Source: Sinotaia quadrata (Eukaryota > Mollusca > Gastropoda > Architaenioglossa > Viviparidae). Taken from it: a stretch of DNA of 64,000 bases. A program made the position numbers and the translations under genes. Position 1 is the stretch's first letter. Every line of letters begins with the position of its first letter. Below are positions 10,001 through 19,501 of the stretch, piece by piece. The stretch spans positions 62,535,879 to 62,599,878 of the forward strand of contig CM054182.1 in assembly GCA_028829895.1 (NCBI GenBank), read 5' to 3'. A model generated the notes under the pieces. That model did not search any database. It saw only the letters and a program-made list of their open reading frames with translations, and was not told where the DNA came from.

Positions 10001-12171
10001 ATCTCAAGTGCCCTCATGTTTCTGAACGAAATCTTAAGACACTCGTGCTACTCTACTGAATCTCAGGAGTCTCTGATGAACCTTTATTATGCAGTACCAA
10101 ATGTCAAATTGACTTCATGTTACTGAACTGGAACTTAAGGCAGCCCTTTGTTTCTGTACTAATTGTGAAAGGGCCCTCTTGTTTCTGCACTAAATGTCAA
10201 CTGGTTTCATGTTTCTGTACTAAATATTAATCGGTTTAATGTTACTCTACTAATGTCAAGTGGACCTAGTGCTTCTGTACTAAATTTTAAGCGGCATTCT
10301 TGTTTCTATACTAAATATCAAATGGTCCTCTTGTTTCTATACTAAATGTCAAATGGACCTCGCGTTTCCATATTATTTGTCAAGAGGACCTCGTGTTACT
10401 ATTATAATTTTCAAGTGGCCATCTTGTTTCTATACTAAATGTGATGTAGCCCTCCTGTTTATGTTCTAAATGTCAAATGTACTTAGCGATTTTATGTCAA
10501 ATGTACTTAGTGATTTTATGTCAAATGTACTTAGTGATTTTATGTCAAATGTACTTAGCGATTTTAAATGTCTAGTGGCCCTCTTGTTTCTATACTAAAC
10601 GTCAAAAAGACCTCTTTCTATCCTAAACATCAAGTGACCTTAAATTTCAAGTGGCCTTCTTGTTTCTATACTAAATGTCGAGTGACATTGGTTCTATACT
10701 AAATGTCAAGTGGACCTTTTCTTTCTTTACCTAAATGTCAAGTGGCCCTCTTGTGTGTCTACTAAATGTCCAATGGCCTTCGTGTTTCTATACTAAATGT
10801 CGAGTGACCTTGGTTCTATACTAAATTTTAAGTGGCCCTCTTGTTTGTCTACTAAATGTCCAATAGCCTTCTTGTTTCTATACTAAATGTCGAGTGGCCT
10901 TGTTTCTATACTAAATTTCAAGTGGCCTTCTTGTTTCTATACTAAATGTCGAGTGACCTTGTTTCTATACTAAATGTCAAGTGACCTTGTTTCTATACTA
11001 AATTTCAAGTGGCCTTCTTGTTTCTATACTAAATGTCAAGTGGCCTTCTTGTTTGTCTACTAAATGTCCAATGGACTTCTTGTTTCTGTACTAAATGTCA
11101 AGTGGACTTCTTGTTTTTGTACTAAATGTCAAGTTGACTTCTTGTTTCTGTACTAAATGTCAAGTTGACTTCTTGTTTCTGTACTAAATGTCAAGTGGAC
11201 TTCTTGTTTCTGTACTAAATGTCAAGTGGACCTCGTGTTTCTGTACTAAATGTCCAATGGACTTCTTGTTTCTGTACTAAATGTCAAGTGGACTTCTTGT
11301 TTCTGTACTAAATGTCCAATGGACTTCTTGTTTCTGTACTAAATGTCAAGTGGACTTCTTGTTTCTGTACTAAATGTCAATTAGCCTTCAGTGCTATTGT
11401 AATGGATTTAATGTGTTTCTCATTTTATTGTACTAAACATATATTTCAATTGTCCTTGATATTGTATTAAATATCAAGTTACTATATAATCCCTCGAAAT
11501 GACTAGAAAAGCACTGTACTAACCTTCACTCAAGTTATCCTCAAGTTACTTTATAATCACTCGAAATGACTCTAAAAGCACTGTACTAATCCTCACTCAA
11601 ATTACTGTACAAAATCTCAAGCAGCTGACAGGTTATTGTACAAGCCCTCAAATGACCCTTATGCTACTTCGAGTTGGAGACCTCTTAGTCCAAGAGTTAC
11701 GTACTCTTGCCAAGCTCATTTCTTAAACTGGCGGACAAAAGTAATAAATAGCTACCGCAACCTTTACGCCTCAATCTTACCTTGAATGAACGTGTTTACT
11801 TTACAGACGAAAGGCCCAAACGGCCATTCGGGAGTTATTTGGTTCCCGAGATGCACCCACATGCAGAATGCAGCCACCATCAAATCAGACACTGCTTGAT
11901 TCAGCAACAAAATGTTGGTCGTAGAGCGCATGCGCTTGTTCAGGCCAATGATGAGCAACACTAATGTGTTGCCGATGACGTCAAGCAGGAAGGCGAAAAC
12001 GTAAAACGTCACTTTCAGAGCGATCTCCCATGACGGAAAAGTCTCAGGTTCGGTAAGAGAGTTGAACTGCAGAAAGATGGACGGATTGATGTTTTTTTCC
12101 ATGACGACTGCATCTCCCACTACACAATGATTTTTTACTAGTGGCGAAATAATTACAGTTAAGTTAAGCAT
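4213..12171 (-). CDS. Class A (rhodopsin-like) peptide GPCR gene, four coding exons seen, TM7 exon missing
   Basis: Joining exons 12171-11781, 7443-7169, 6014-5856 and 4311-4213 gives 308 continuous codons with every intron phase matching (1, 0, 0) and GT/AG borders. The product reads as a plasma-membrane neuropeptide or peptide-hormone receptor. Family marks seen: GN in TM1 (N68), SDL in TM2 (D96), the disulfide Cys before TM3 (C123) with its partner in ECL2 (C215 or C202), ERF in place of DRY at the end of TM3 (R148), W173 in TM4, P237 in TM5 and CWTP in TM6 (P293). The N-terminus has one NLT glycosylation site and no obvious signal peptide. ECL3, TM7 and the C-tail are absent; no TM7 coding sequence was found between 1 and 4212, so the last exon is probably outside the window. 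The exact ligand class is not assignable by eye. ERF and the acidic/aromatic ECL2 suggest the orexin/allatotropin/trissin-type neighbourhood, but this is inference. Confidence is high for GPCR, low for subtype. Confidence 0.9.
4607..5080. repeat. 94-bp tandem repeat, 5 copies, alternating variants
   Basis: ATTAGAAAGAAATTGATAAG recurs at 4611, 4705, 4799, 4893 and 4987. Copies 1, 3 and 5 carry CTATAGATCT and copies 2 and 4 carry CTATTGATCT, so the true amplified unit is a 188-bp dimer. It lies in the GPCR intron between exons 3 and 4; 5081-5569 shows nothing further. Confidence 0.93.
5590..5875. repeat. About 30-bp minisatellite built from the GPCR exon 3 splice donor
   Basis: Read on the minus strand, each unit is close to GCAAAGCGTAAA|GTAAGTTG plus about 10 bp. 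The copy nearest the exon is the real exon 3 end and donor (5856/5855). About eight decaying copies follow downstream in the intron, several keeping AAAGTAAGT. The unit therefore holds 12 exonic and 18 intronic bases. Confidence 0.85.
5856..6014 (-). CDS. GPCR coding exon 3: TM5 and ICL3
   Basis: The acceptor is a C-rich tract ending CCCAG|GTG at 6015/6014. The 53 codons encode TM5 (EGIVMYFLPVIIMIVAY, P237) and an ICL3 ending EKAKRK. The donor CGTAAA|GTAAGT at 5856/5855 is near consensus. The last 12 exonic bases and the first 18 intronic bases are the unit of an adjoining minisatellite (see 5590-5875). Confidence 0.9.
6015..6963. other. GPCR intron, AT-rich, no feature seen
   Basis: This is intron between GPCR exons 2 and 3. 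No repeats or exons are supported other than the TG tract that starts at 6964. Confidence 0.6.
6964..7083. repeat. (TG)n microsatellite with CG interruptions
   Basis: About 120 bp of TGTG/TGCG lies 85 bp downstream of the GPCR exon 2 donor. Open frames across it encode only Cys/Val/Arg runs. Confidence 0.95.
7169..7443 (-). CDS. GPCR coding exon 2: TM3, TM4, ECL2
   Basis: The acceptor TTCTTTTTCAG precedes 7443 and the first two bases (TA) complete a Val codon from exon 1. The exon encodes TM3 with SMTAISVERF (R148 of the DRY-type triplet) and TM4 with ALLWLTSAAVAF followed by Pro. A long ECL2 is rich in Trp, Lys, Glu and Asp, with Cys at 202 and 215. The donor GGAAAA|GTGATG at 7169/7168 is weaker than the others but gives phase 0, as the next exon requires. 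Confidence 0.88.
7655..7815. mobile_element. Non-autonomous hAT-like relic
   Basis: One end reads CAACCTTTTTCAACCTTTTG followed by ACCCTGC. The other end reads CGGAACCGCGGTTGATAAAC, which is roughly its inverted counterpart, and an internal GCGACCCCTCGCGG is present. This resembles widespread hAT MITEs whose ends resemble GGTTGAGAACC. It lies in the large GPCR intron. The assignment rests on general resemblance only. Confidence 0.4.
7876..8039. repeat. 41-bp minisatellite, 4 copies
   Basis: The unit starts TGATCAATGTTCTTTTGCCT and ends CTAAAACCTAAACT. It is in the GPCR intron. The stretch 8040-8720 has no supported feature. Confidence 0.93.
8721..9110. repeat. 30-bp minisatellite, 13 copies
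   Basis: The unit starts TATTATGCGTTCTAAACTTT and ends TGACCCACTG. Two variants (AAACTTTT and AATCCTTT) occur in the order A A A B B A A B A A A A B. The 30-bp period leaves frames open on both strands (135-147 codons); these are not genes. Confidence 0.97.
9203..9535. repeat. 37-bp minisatellite, about 9 copies
   Basis: The unit starts ATCTCTCATGATTTTGACAC and ends AGGGTAAATAAAA. The right end decays into divergent copies. It lies in the GPCR intron. Confidence 0.93.
9735..11395. repeat. Large degenerate about 31-bp minisatellite (about 1.65 kb)
   Basis: The late consensus is TTTCTGTACTAAATGTCAAG followed by TGGACTTCTTG. Left copies are divergent (TACCAAATCCCAAGTGGCCC), middle copies intermediate, and right copies (11040-11390) nearly uniform, indicating recent homogenisation at one side. 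A 24-bp subarray lies at about 10475-10565. More than a third of the intron between GPCR exons 1 and 2 is this array. Confidence 0.92.
11781..12171 (-). CDS. GPCR coding exon 1: N-terminus, TM1, TM2, ECL1
   Basis: This exon holds 130 codons plus one base. The ATG at 12171 is the first Met in frame; the longer reading from 12177 starts at GTG. TM1 spans about residues 53-76 (VIGNTLVLLIIG) and TM2 about 88-108 (LNQAVSDLMVAAF). The exon ends in ECL1/TM3 at FGPFVCKVNTFIQ. The donor reads CAAG|GTAAGA at 11781/11780, phase 1. Upstream, TTTCAG at about 12198 and TACAG at about 12186 could be acceptors for a 5' UTR intron. Confidence 0.88.
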
Positions 12172-12710
12172 TGTCACTTTGCTGTACGTTGGCGCTGAAA
12201 TTTAAAGCGTAAACTGCTGGCACTTAATTTGTTCCAGTTGGCTGTGTTTATTTGGAGGGAAATTTATTAATCCTATATATGGGGAAACAGTTGTTAAACA
12301 TTTCATTCCTAATTGCTGGATTTCTAGAGAAAAATTATGAATCATTTTGTTCCAGTTGATCAGACATATATAAAGAAACAGTTGTTAGACTTTTCATTCC
12401 AATCGGCTCGAAATAGTGAGAGGAACTGTTTCAGGTTCCTTTTGTTCCAGATGGCTTATTTATCTGAAGAAAATTTATAAATTTGTTTTGTTTCCAGAAA
12501 CGTTTATGAATGATTTCATTCTATTTTATTATATTTGCGTCAGGGAAAATTTTAAGTCCTTTCCCGAATCAGTTTCAGCTTGTATTTATGTAAAACACCA
12601 AGCGACTATCAGTGGCGCCAAAGCTTACAATGCTGTCTTGGTGTCTGTTGTATTTTATTGTTTCTTTTAAAGTGGTCAAACTATTTATTTTCTTTTGCTA
12701 AGCCACTGTA
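12172..12710. other. Region upstream of GPCR exon 1
   Basis: AT-rich sequence with scattered degenerate copies of TTTTGTTCCAGTTGGC-like text. It could hold the 5' UTR intron of the GPCR. No promoter element is distinctive enough to call. Confidence 0.4.
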
Positions 12711-12898
12711 ACAGAAAGGGACATAATTATAAATCCTCTTTTCACTCAGCATGCGAGTTACAAAACTAATAGAAAAGGACATAATTCCAAATCCTCTTTT
12801 CACTCAGAACGCGAGTTACAAAACTAGTAACAGAAATGGACATAATTATAAATCCTCTTTTCACTTAGCACGCGAGTGAAAGGGACATAATTATAAAT
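12711..12898. repeat. About 62-bp tandem repeat, 3 copies
   Basis: GGACATAATTATAAATCCTC followed by TTTTCACTCAGCAYGCGAGT repeats three times with small indels. Confidence 0.88.
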
Positions 12899-13256
12899 CA
12901 TAGACAGAGAAGTGCAGGCGTTTGGTTCCGATTGCAAGTCACTTGCTACAAATAGTTGCAGCATCCTGGAAGACACTGTGTTGACACATGATAGTATGGC
13001 ACGTGCTCACAAAGTTCAAAGTTTATTATCTAGAGTATGTGTACTTGATGCAGAGGTTCAACCAGACAAGATAATCTGTTTACAACAGAAATAATGGAAA
13101 ATACTCATCGGACTGTTCGCAGAATTTAATTTCTCTTGAAAATATAGTTCATATAGATTTGCTAGCATTTAGAGACACAATGCGCTGTCTAAAATTTAAA
13201 AAAACAAAAAAACAATAATGATGACCTTTTGTAAATACCTTGAGTCATATGACTTA

Positions 13257-13540
13257 CAGAGTTGAAATGCATGTACGGTCAATTTCAAGTAGCACTTGCC
13301 CCATGAAGAGAATTTTTAGATCTGTGTACAGACCAAGAGATAAAGCAGGTAACACAAATGAAATGGAAAAAACACTGTACCGAAGCCCGCCTAGTGATAT
13401 GATGCACCCCGACAGCCTGTCGACGTCACGTCTGTCGTCATAGTGTGAAATATCTAGGTCAAAGTTTGGCTGGGAGAGCGCCGCTCCATTCGGAACTAAC
13501 GGATACAAGACATCTGTCGCGGTGTTTTTTTCCCTTATGC
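13257..13540 (-). other. Candidate exon of unknown function (open frame ending at a strong donor)
   Basis: An 84-94 codon minus-strand frame ends exactly at CTCT|GTAAGT (13257/13256), an excellent donor. Its 5' limit could be the AG at about 13538, although the tract before it is not pyrimidine-rich. The translation has an acidic stretch (DLDISHYDDRRD) followed by a hydrophobic segment (VFSISFVLPALSLGL). I do not recognise the product. It lies upstream of the GPCR on the same strand, so it could be a 5' exon of that gene or of another gene, or chance. Confidence 0.25.
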
Positions 13541-14208
13541 ACTGGGCGCATTTCTTGTAATTCTATTTCTTCGTTGTTTGTTTTCTTAAATTAAAAAGTA
13601 AATCTAAATAACAACGCAGTAAGCACACAGTTCTGAAAATAAATCAACTTTTTTTTAAAAGCACAGACATGTAGCAAAGTTCTTTCATACTGGTTTTAAA
13701 TCACTCAAGAAATTCACTAGAATATAATTCTTTCCTTTAGCAATTGAAATAAAAACCTGTCTTTGTACACGTATAAATAATGTCCTACTTTCTTGCGCAA
13801 AATATGTAATCCTGTTCAATTGCTTTAATATTTTCACGCAAAACCTTGCATTGAAATACCTGCACACAAATGTGCTTGCTTCATCTTTACCTCGCTCTTG
13901 CAAATAACTTCATCATTGTCGTGACGAGTCAGATAAAGGGCAGTTAACTCCGCATGGCCAGTCAACAACCTGCTCAAACATCACTTTGGTTGTTGACGTC
14001 AGAATCAAATACCACTTCACAAAGCTCTAACGAACTAAATTAATACATATTTTAGGGCTCAGAGTTTTATTTTATAAATCAATTTAGTATTTTGATGAAA
14101 GCCATAGGAGCTAGCATTCAGTCAGTCAGAATGGCGAGGAATAGGGAAATTAGAGCTTCACGATCTTGACTTAGAGGGTTCGCTCGTTTCTTGCTCAAAG
14201 ACTTTAAA
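13541..14208. other. Non-coding stretch, nothing recognised
   Basis: Short frames only. No repeats or RNA genes are supported. Confidence 0.5.
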
Positions 14209-14797
14209 TACCACAAATTCATTCAATTACACCACAAATTCATTCAATGACACCACAAATTCATTCAATGACACCACAAATTCATTCAATGACACCACAA
14301 ATTCATTCAATGACACCACAAATTCATTCAATTACACCACAAATTCATTCAATGACACCACAAATTCATTCAATTACACCACAAATTCATTCAATTACAC
14401 CACAAATTCATTCAATGACATCACAAATTCATTCAATTACACCACAAATTCATTCAATGACATCACAAATTCATTCAATAACACCACAAATTCATTCAAT
14501 TACACCACAAATTCATTCAATTACACCACAAATTCATTCAATGACATCACAAATTCATTCAATTACACCACAAATTCATTCAATGACATCATAAATTCAT
14601 TCAATTACACCACAAATTCATTCAATGACATCACAAATTCATTCAATTACACCACAAATTCATTCAATGACATCACAAATTCATTCAATTACACCACAAA
14701 TTCATTCAATGACATCACAAACTCATTCAACGACACCACAAATTCATTCAATGACACCACAAATTCATTCAATGACACCACATATTCTCTCAATGAA
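14209..14797. repeat. 21-bp minisatellite, about 28 copies, with 42-bp higher-order unit
   Basis: The unit is ACACCACAAATTCATTCAAT plus one base. In the right two thirds, copies with GACATC alternate with copies with TACACC, so a 42-bp dimer has been amplified. The 7-codon frame (TPQIHS, TSQIHS) is an artefact of the period. Confidence 0.95.
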
Positions 14798-15368
14798 TAA
14801 CAAATTCGAATTAGTTATAAGAAATTATGAATTTGTGATATAAAATTAATAGATATGATAAAATCGTAATAAAACAAAAATGGCATGTCATATAAATTAC
14901 TTTGTGGTATAAATTCAGCCAATCAGAATAGCTCGAATGTGTGATAGTAAAGAAATTAATTGTGTTATAAAACTAAACAATCAGAATAGTTTAATTTTGC
15001 AATATAAAATGAATGTGTAATATTATAGCGTTATTTTAAATCATACGATCGTGCATATAAGGGAAAACGCCCCGAATAAAAAAAGAAACAGAATGTGTGG
15101 TATCTACAAGTCATGAAAGATTGAATTAGTGATATCATAAAATAGATTTGTGACGTCATAAAATTGGGACTTAACGTTACTAAAATGGCCCTTCATAGGC
15201 GCGAGCCCACATCGATCAAACAGAATACGACATTAAAATCAATCGCTTCACAGAGCAAGCGTCTAATTCTTTGGATGAGAGAAATAAATCGAATCTTGTG
15301 TTTTACAACACTGCACCATGACAACTTGGAGATCGCACAGAACGCGTTGACTTCAAGAGGATGTATGG

Positions 15369-16612
15369 GGAGATTTGTGTTGTAGAATATCCTTTTAATC
15401 TGATGAGATTTGTGTTGTAGGGTTTCCTTTTAATCTGGTGAGATTTGTGCTGTAGGATTTCCTTTTAATCTGGTGAGATTTGTGCTGTAGAATTTCCTTT
15501 TAATCTGGTGAGATTTGTGCAGTAGAATTTCCTTTTAATCTGGTGAAATTTGTGCTGTAGAATTTCCTTTTGTGTTGTAGGGTTTCCTTTTAATCTAGTG
15601 AGATTTGTGCTGTAGAATTTCCTTTTAATCTGGTGAAATTTGTGCTGTAGAATTTCCTTTTAATCTGGTGAGATTTGTGTTGTAGAATTTCCTTTTAATC
15701 TGGTGAGATTTGTGCTGTAGAATTTCCTTTTAATCTGGTGAGATTTGTGCTGTAGAATATCCTTTTAATCTAGTGAGATTTGTGCTGTAGAATTTCCTTT
15801 TAATCTGGTGAGATTTGTGCTGTAGAATTTCCTTTTAATCTGGTGAGATTTGTGCTGTAGAATTTCCTTTTAATCTGGTGAGATTTGTGCTGTAGAATAT
15901 CCTTTTAATCTAGTGAGATTTGTGCTGTAGAATTTCCTTTTAATCTGGTGAGATTTGTGCTGTAGAATTTCCTTTTAATCTGGTGAGATTTGTGCTGTAG
16001 AATTTCCTTTTAATCTGGTGAGATTTGTGCTGTAGAATTTATTTTTAATCTGGTGAGATTTGAGCTGCAGAATTTATTTTTAATGTGGTGAGATTCGTGC
16101 TGTAGAATTTATTTTTAATGTGGTGAGATTCGTGCTGCAGAATTTATTTTTAATCTGGTGAGATTCGTGTTGTAGAATTTATTTTTAATCTGGTGAGATT
16201 TGTGCTGTAGAATTTCCTTTTAATCTGGTGAGATTTGTGCTGTAGAATTTCCTTTTAATCTGGTGAGATTTGTGCTGTAGAATTTATTTTTAATGTGGTG
16301 AGATTCGTGCTGTAGAATTTATTTTTAATCTGGTGAGATTTGTGCTGCAGAATTTATTTTTAATCTGGTGAGATTCGTGCTGTAGAATTTATTTTTAATG
16401 TGGTGAGATTCGTGCTGCAGAATTCATTTTTAATCTGGTGAGATTCGTGTTGTAGAATTTATTTTTAATCTGGTGAGATTTGTGTTGTGGAATTTCCTTT
16501 TAATCTGGTGAGATTTGTGTTGTGAAATTTCCTTTTAATCTGGGGAGATTTGTGTTGTGGAATTTCCTTTTAATCTGGTGAGATTTGTGTTGTGGAATTT
16601 CCTTTTAATCTG
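15369..16612. repeat. 35-bp minisatellite, about 35 copies (1.24 kb)
   Basis: The unit starts TCTGGTGAGATTTGTGCTGT and continues AGAATTTCCTTTTAA. A variant with ATTTATTTTTAA and CGTGCTG is clustered at 16025-16490. Several whole multi-unit blocks look duplicated. Confidence 0.95.
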
Positions 16613-16845
16613 AGACCTGAGTTGTAGTGGTTTTTTTTAATCTGATGAGAATCGTGCTTTACAATTTGGTTCTCTAATCAGTCAGAAGGGAGTGGTGATG
16701 AGTCGGGGAGGCGGACAGATGGAAAGTGGGTTAAGGTACAGAACGTAGTAACCAAAAAATGTGATACAGTTCTCTCTAAATCAAACAAATAAAAATTAGT
16801 ATATAGATAAATTCATGTGATTTTGTCATTGCGCATCACACACTT

Positions 16846-16912
16846 TACCACGCACACACATACACGCACACGCTCATACACACATTCACATACGTATTCA
16901 GCAGGCGCGCAA

Positions 16913-16990
<78 letters not shown>
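16846..16990. repeat. (CA)n microsatellite
   Basis: An imperfect CACA/CGCA lead is followed by a nearly pure (CA)n run from about 16918 to 16989. Confidence 0.97.
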
Positions 16991-16992
<2 letters not shown>

Positions 16993-17664
16993 CAGCCTGA
17001 TTTATGAAAACATTTTTCTTTTCACTGAGTAATAGTACATGAATGAAAGAATAAATAAATAGAAGGCTTGGTGACTTATTTTATTTAAATCTTTCATTTC
17101 AACATTGATAAATAAATTAATACCTGGGAACATGGCGTGTGTATATACATGTATAAATATGTATCTAACTATGCGTGTGAAGATGAGTATTTAGATATGT
17201 ATGTAAGTTTATTTAGAAGTGTATCTATACACTTTATTATTTTTAAATGTGCATCAATACACGAAACTTACATTATTTTAATTTGTATCTCTATATGTTT
17301 CTAAGTATTATCTAAATTTGTATCTATACATGTGTTTCAATAGTATTTATCTTGTTGTGCATCTAAGTATTATCTAAATTAGTATCTAGACTTGTATCTA
17401 AGTATTGTCTAAATTTATATCTGACATTATCTAAATATTGTCTAAATTAGTATCTAGACATGTATCTAAGTATTGTCTAAATTTATATCTGACATTATCT
17501 AAATATTGTCTAAATTTGCGTCTAGATATCCATCTAAGTATTATTTAATTTTTTTCTAGAAATGTAACTGTCTTTAGAGCTCAGGAGAGTTTTGTATTAA
17601 GGAACTTTCACTGACGGAATCCCGGGACAAAATCAGTGACGTCTTAAAAACTCGACGGAAAAGT
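16991..17664. repeat. Degenerate TATCTAAGTATTGTCTAAAT repeats
   Basis: From about 17150 to 17560 variants of TATCTAAGTATTGTCTAAAT recur, including one clean duplication of about 70 bp (17372-17510). The flanks are featureless. Confidence 0.7.
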
Positions 17665-17975
17665 TCAACACAAATTGTTTAGTCCTTGTCAATCATCGAG
17701 TGGGAATACCAAAAAAATGCAGTCATTGTGTAACCTCAAGTGAGTAGGAATACCAAAGGAATTTAGTCATTGTCAAACCTCAAGTGAGTACGAATACCAA
17801 CGGAATTTAGTCATTGTCAAACCTCAAGTGAGTACGAATACCAAAGGTATTTAGTCCTTGTCTAGCCTCAAGCTGGTAGGAATGCCAAAGGTTGTTTAGC
17901 CCGAGTCCACCTTCAAGTGATTAGGAATGCCAAAGGTGCTCAGTCCTTATCAAGCCTCAAGTGAGTGGGAATACC
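17665..17975. repeat. About 44-bp minisatellite, 6 to 7 copies
   Basis: The unit is near AACCTCAAGTGAGTAGGAAT with ACCAAAGGAATTTAGTCATT. It degrades toward the right. It lies about 260 bp before the LTR element. Confidence 0.85.
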
Positions 17976-18016
17976 AAAGAGGCGACGATGACTTAGCATG
18001 TAAGTCAGTTCCTAGC

Positions 18017-18112
18017 TTTTTCTCGCCAAAGAGATCGATATTAGGACTTTCTCGCCAAAGAGATCGATATTAGGACTTTCTCGCCAAAGAGATCGATATT
18101 AGAACTTTCTCA
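18017..18112. repeat. About 29-bp tandem repeat, 3 to 4 copies
   Basis: CTTTCTCGCCAAAGAGATCG followed by ATATTAGGA is repeated. Confidence 0.85.
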
Positions 18113-18231
18113 CCAAACAATTCCAGACAAGGCACAGGCCACGAGTATACATTGTACACATTCCCTAAACATAACACTTTGTGGTAGCTATAGAGTGGAT
18201 CTTTTCACCTGTTTTGAATATAATACCCATG

Positions 18232-18236
18232 GGTGT
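18232..18236. repeat. Target-site duplication, left copy (GGTGT)
   Basis: Matches 25519-25523 exactly. Confidence 0.9.
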
Positions 18237-19278
18237 TGTTACGTTTCCAGTATTTATTTAAAGACCCTGCTTAGAATAATTAAAAGACTTTAAATATAAT
18301 TAATTCTTCCTCTCATATTCTACGCAGACTGGTTGCTCAATTTATTATCTGACTAATTAAAAGTGCGTCTTGTAGTTCAGACGACAAATTTACAGACTAA
18401 TAAACTGCGAACTTTTAGCTAGATTTGAAAACAGTTAAATCCCTCTAAATTAATATGCACTCGTCATCAATCTTTCTGCTCATCCGCCCCCATTCAAATC
18501 TAAGAATTAATCTAATTGGTCTATTGTGCATAGAAATCAACTACTAAGAGGTATTAACAAAGAAAATAAGATTTAATAAAGTTTAACAAATTAACAATAA
18601 ATCGAATGCAACGCGAATAGTCTTCACTCTGTCTTTACGCGCCTATGCCTGATTTTTGTCAATCTAAATTGCCAGAAAAGTGTTCCTTTGAGATCTGTAC
18701 ACTTGATCTTGCACTTAGCTCTATTCTTGTATCCTTGGTCTCAACACTCAATCATGCCGGTTCGTTCCCTCAGTCCCCCTTTAACGACACACGTGGTGCA
18801 TAAGGAATGATGTCCCTTTGTTAGTGGCTAGGAACTGGAATTTTTGCAGCATGGCCCTCAGAGTGGATTTCGACACGCTTACACCAATAAGCTAATGCAG
18901 GTGAGGCATGGGTGAACATGAACCATGAGCCGACCTTTGAGAGAAGTCGAAGGGTACCTTGATTCTCTATGGCGCCGGCTGCCTCTCACGACCCGAGTAA
19001 GCTGATGGAATTAGCTAAAATGTGCTCGAAGTGAGGGAGCGGAAGCGTGTGGGTACATATATAGAAAGGTATATTGCGTATCACGTGACTGTTCGCAAAG
19101 CATGTGGTTGGTTCGAGAACTGGACAATGGTCCTAAAGTTACATAACATCTTGACCTGTTCTAGAAGCACCTAGAAAAAGGAAGCTTTGAACAAAGGGCC
19201 AAGGGTTTCAAATATTCGAATTTGAAGTAAACAAGGCAAGTGGGTCACGAAGTCGGACAATTTTATCAGACTGTGACA
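18237..19278 (-). repeat. 3' LTR (element orientation)
   Basis: 1042 bp, same ends as the 5' LTR. It is preceded on the element strand by a purine-rich tract at 19291-19279. Confidence 0.97.
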
Positions 19279-19291
19279 CCCCCTTGCTTTT
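19279..19291 (-). promoter_or_regulatory. Polypurine tract
   Basis: AAAAGCAAGGGGG on the element strand abuts the 3' LTR start TGTCACAG. This is the usual plus-strand priming site. Confidence 0.75.
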
Positions 19292-19501
19292 GAGGCGTTT
19301 ATCTTGCCAAAGATAAAATGCCTCCTACAAATTATGTATGATAAAATGTAGAAGTCCACAATGAAGAAAAATTTACACAAAAAAAATTTCGACATTCCTA
19401 GAAATAAAGTGTGCAACTATATTTCATATTTACAGGAAGGAATCCGTAGGGTTCAGTTAATTGATTAAACAACATTCTATCAGTACCGGCACTTGATGGC
19501 A

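Noticed and set aside
8721..11395. CRISPR-like regular arrays
   Set aside because: Units are directly adjacent with no unique spacers, in an animal genome; these are minisatellites.
14247..14843. 115- and 72-codon repeat proteins (TPQIHS units)
   Set aside because: 21-bp minisatellite read in one frame; same artefact.
19171..19416. 81-codon frame across the 3' LTR border
   Set aside because: Spans the LTR junction and PPT; not a plausible env or accessory gene.
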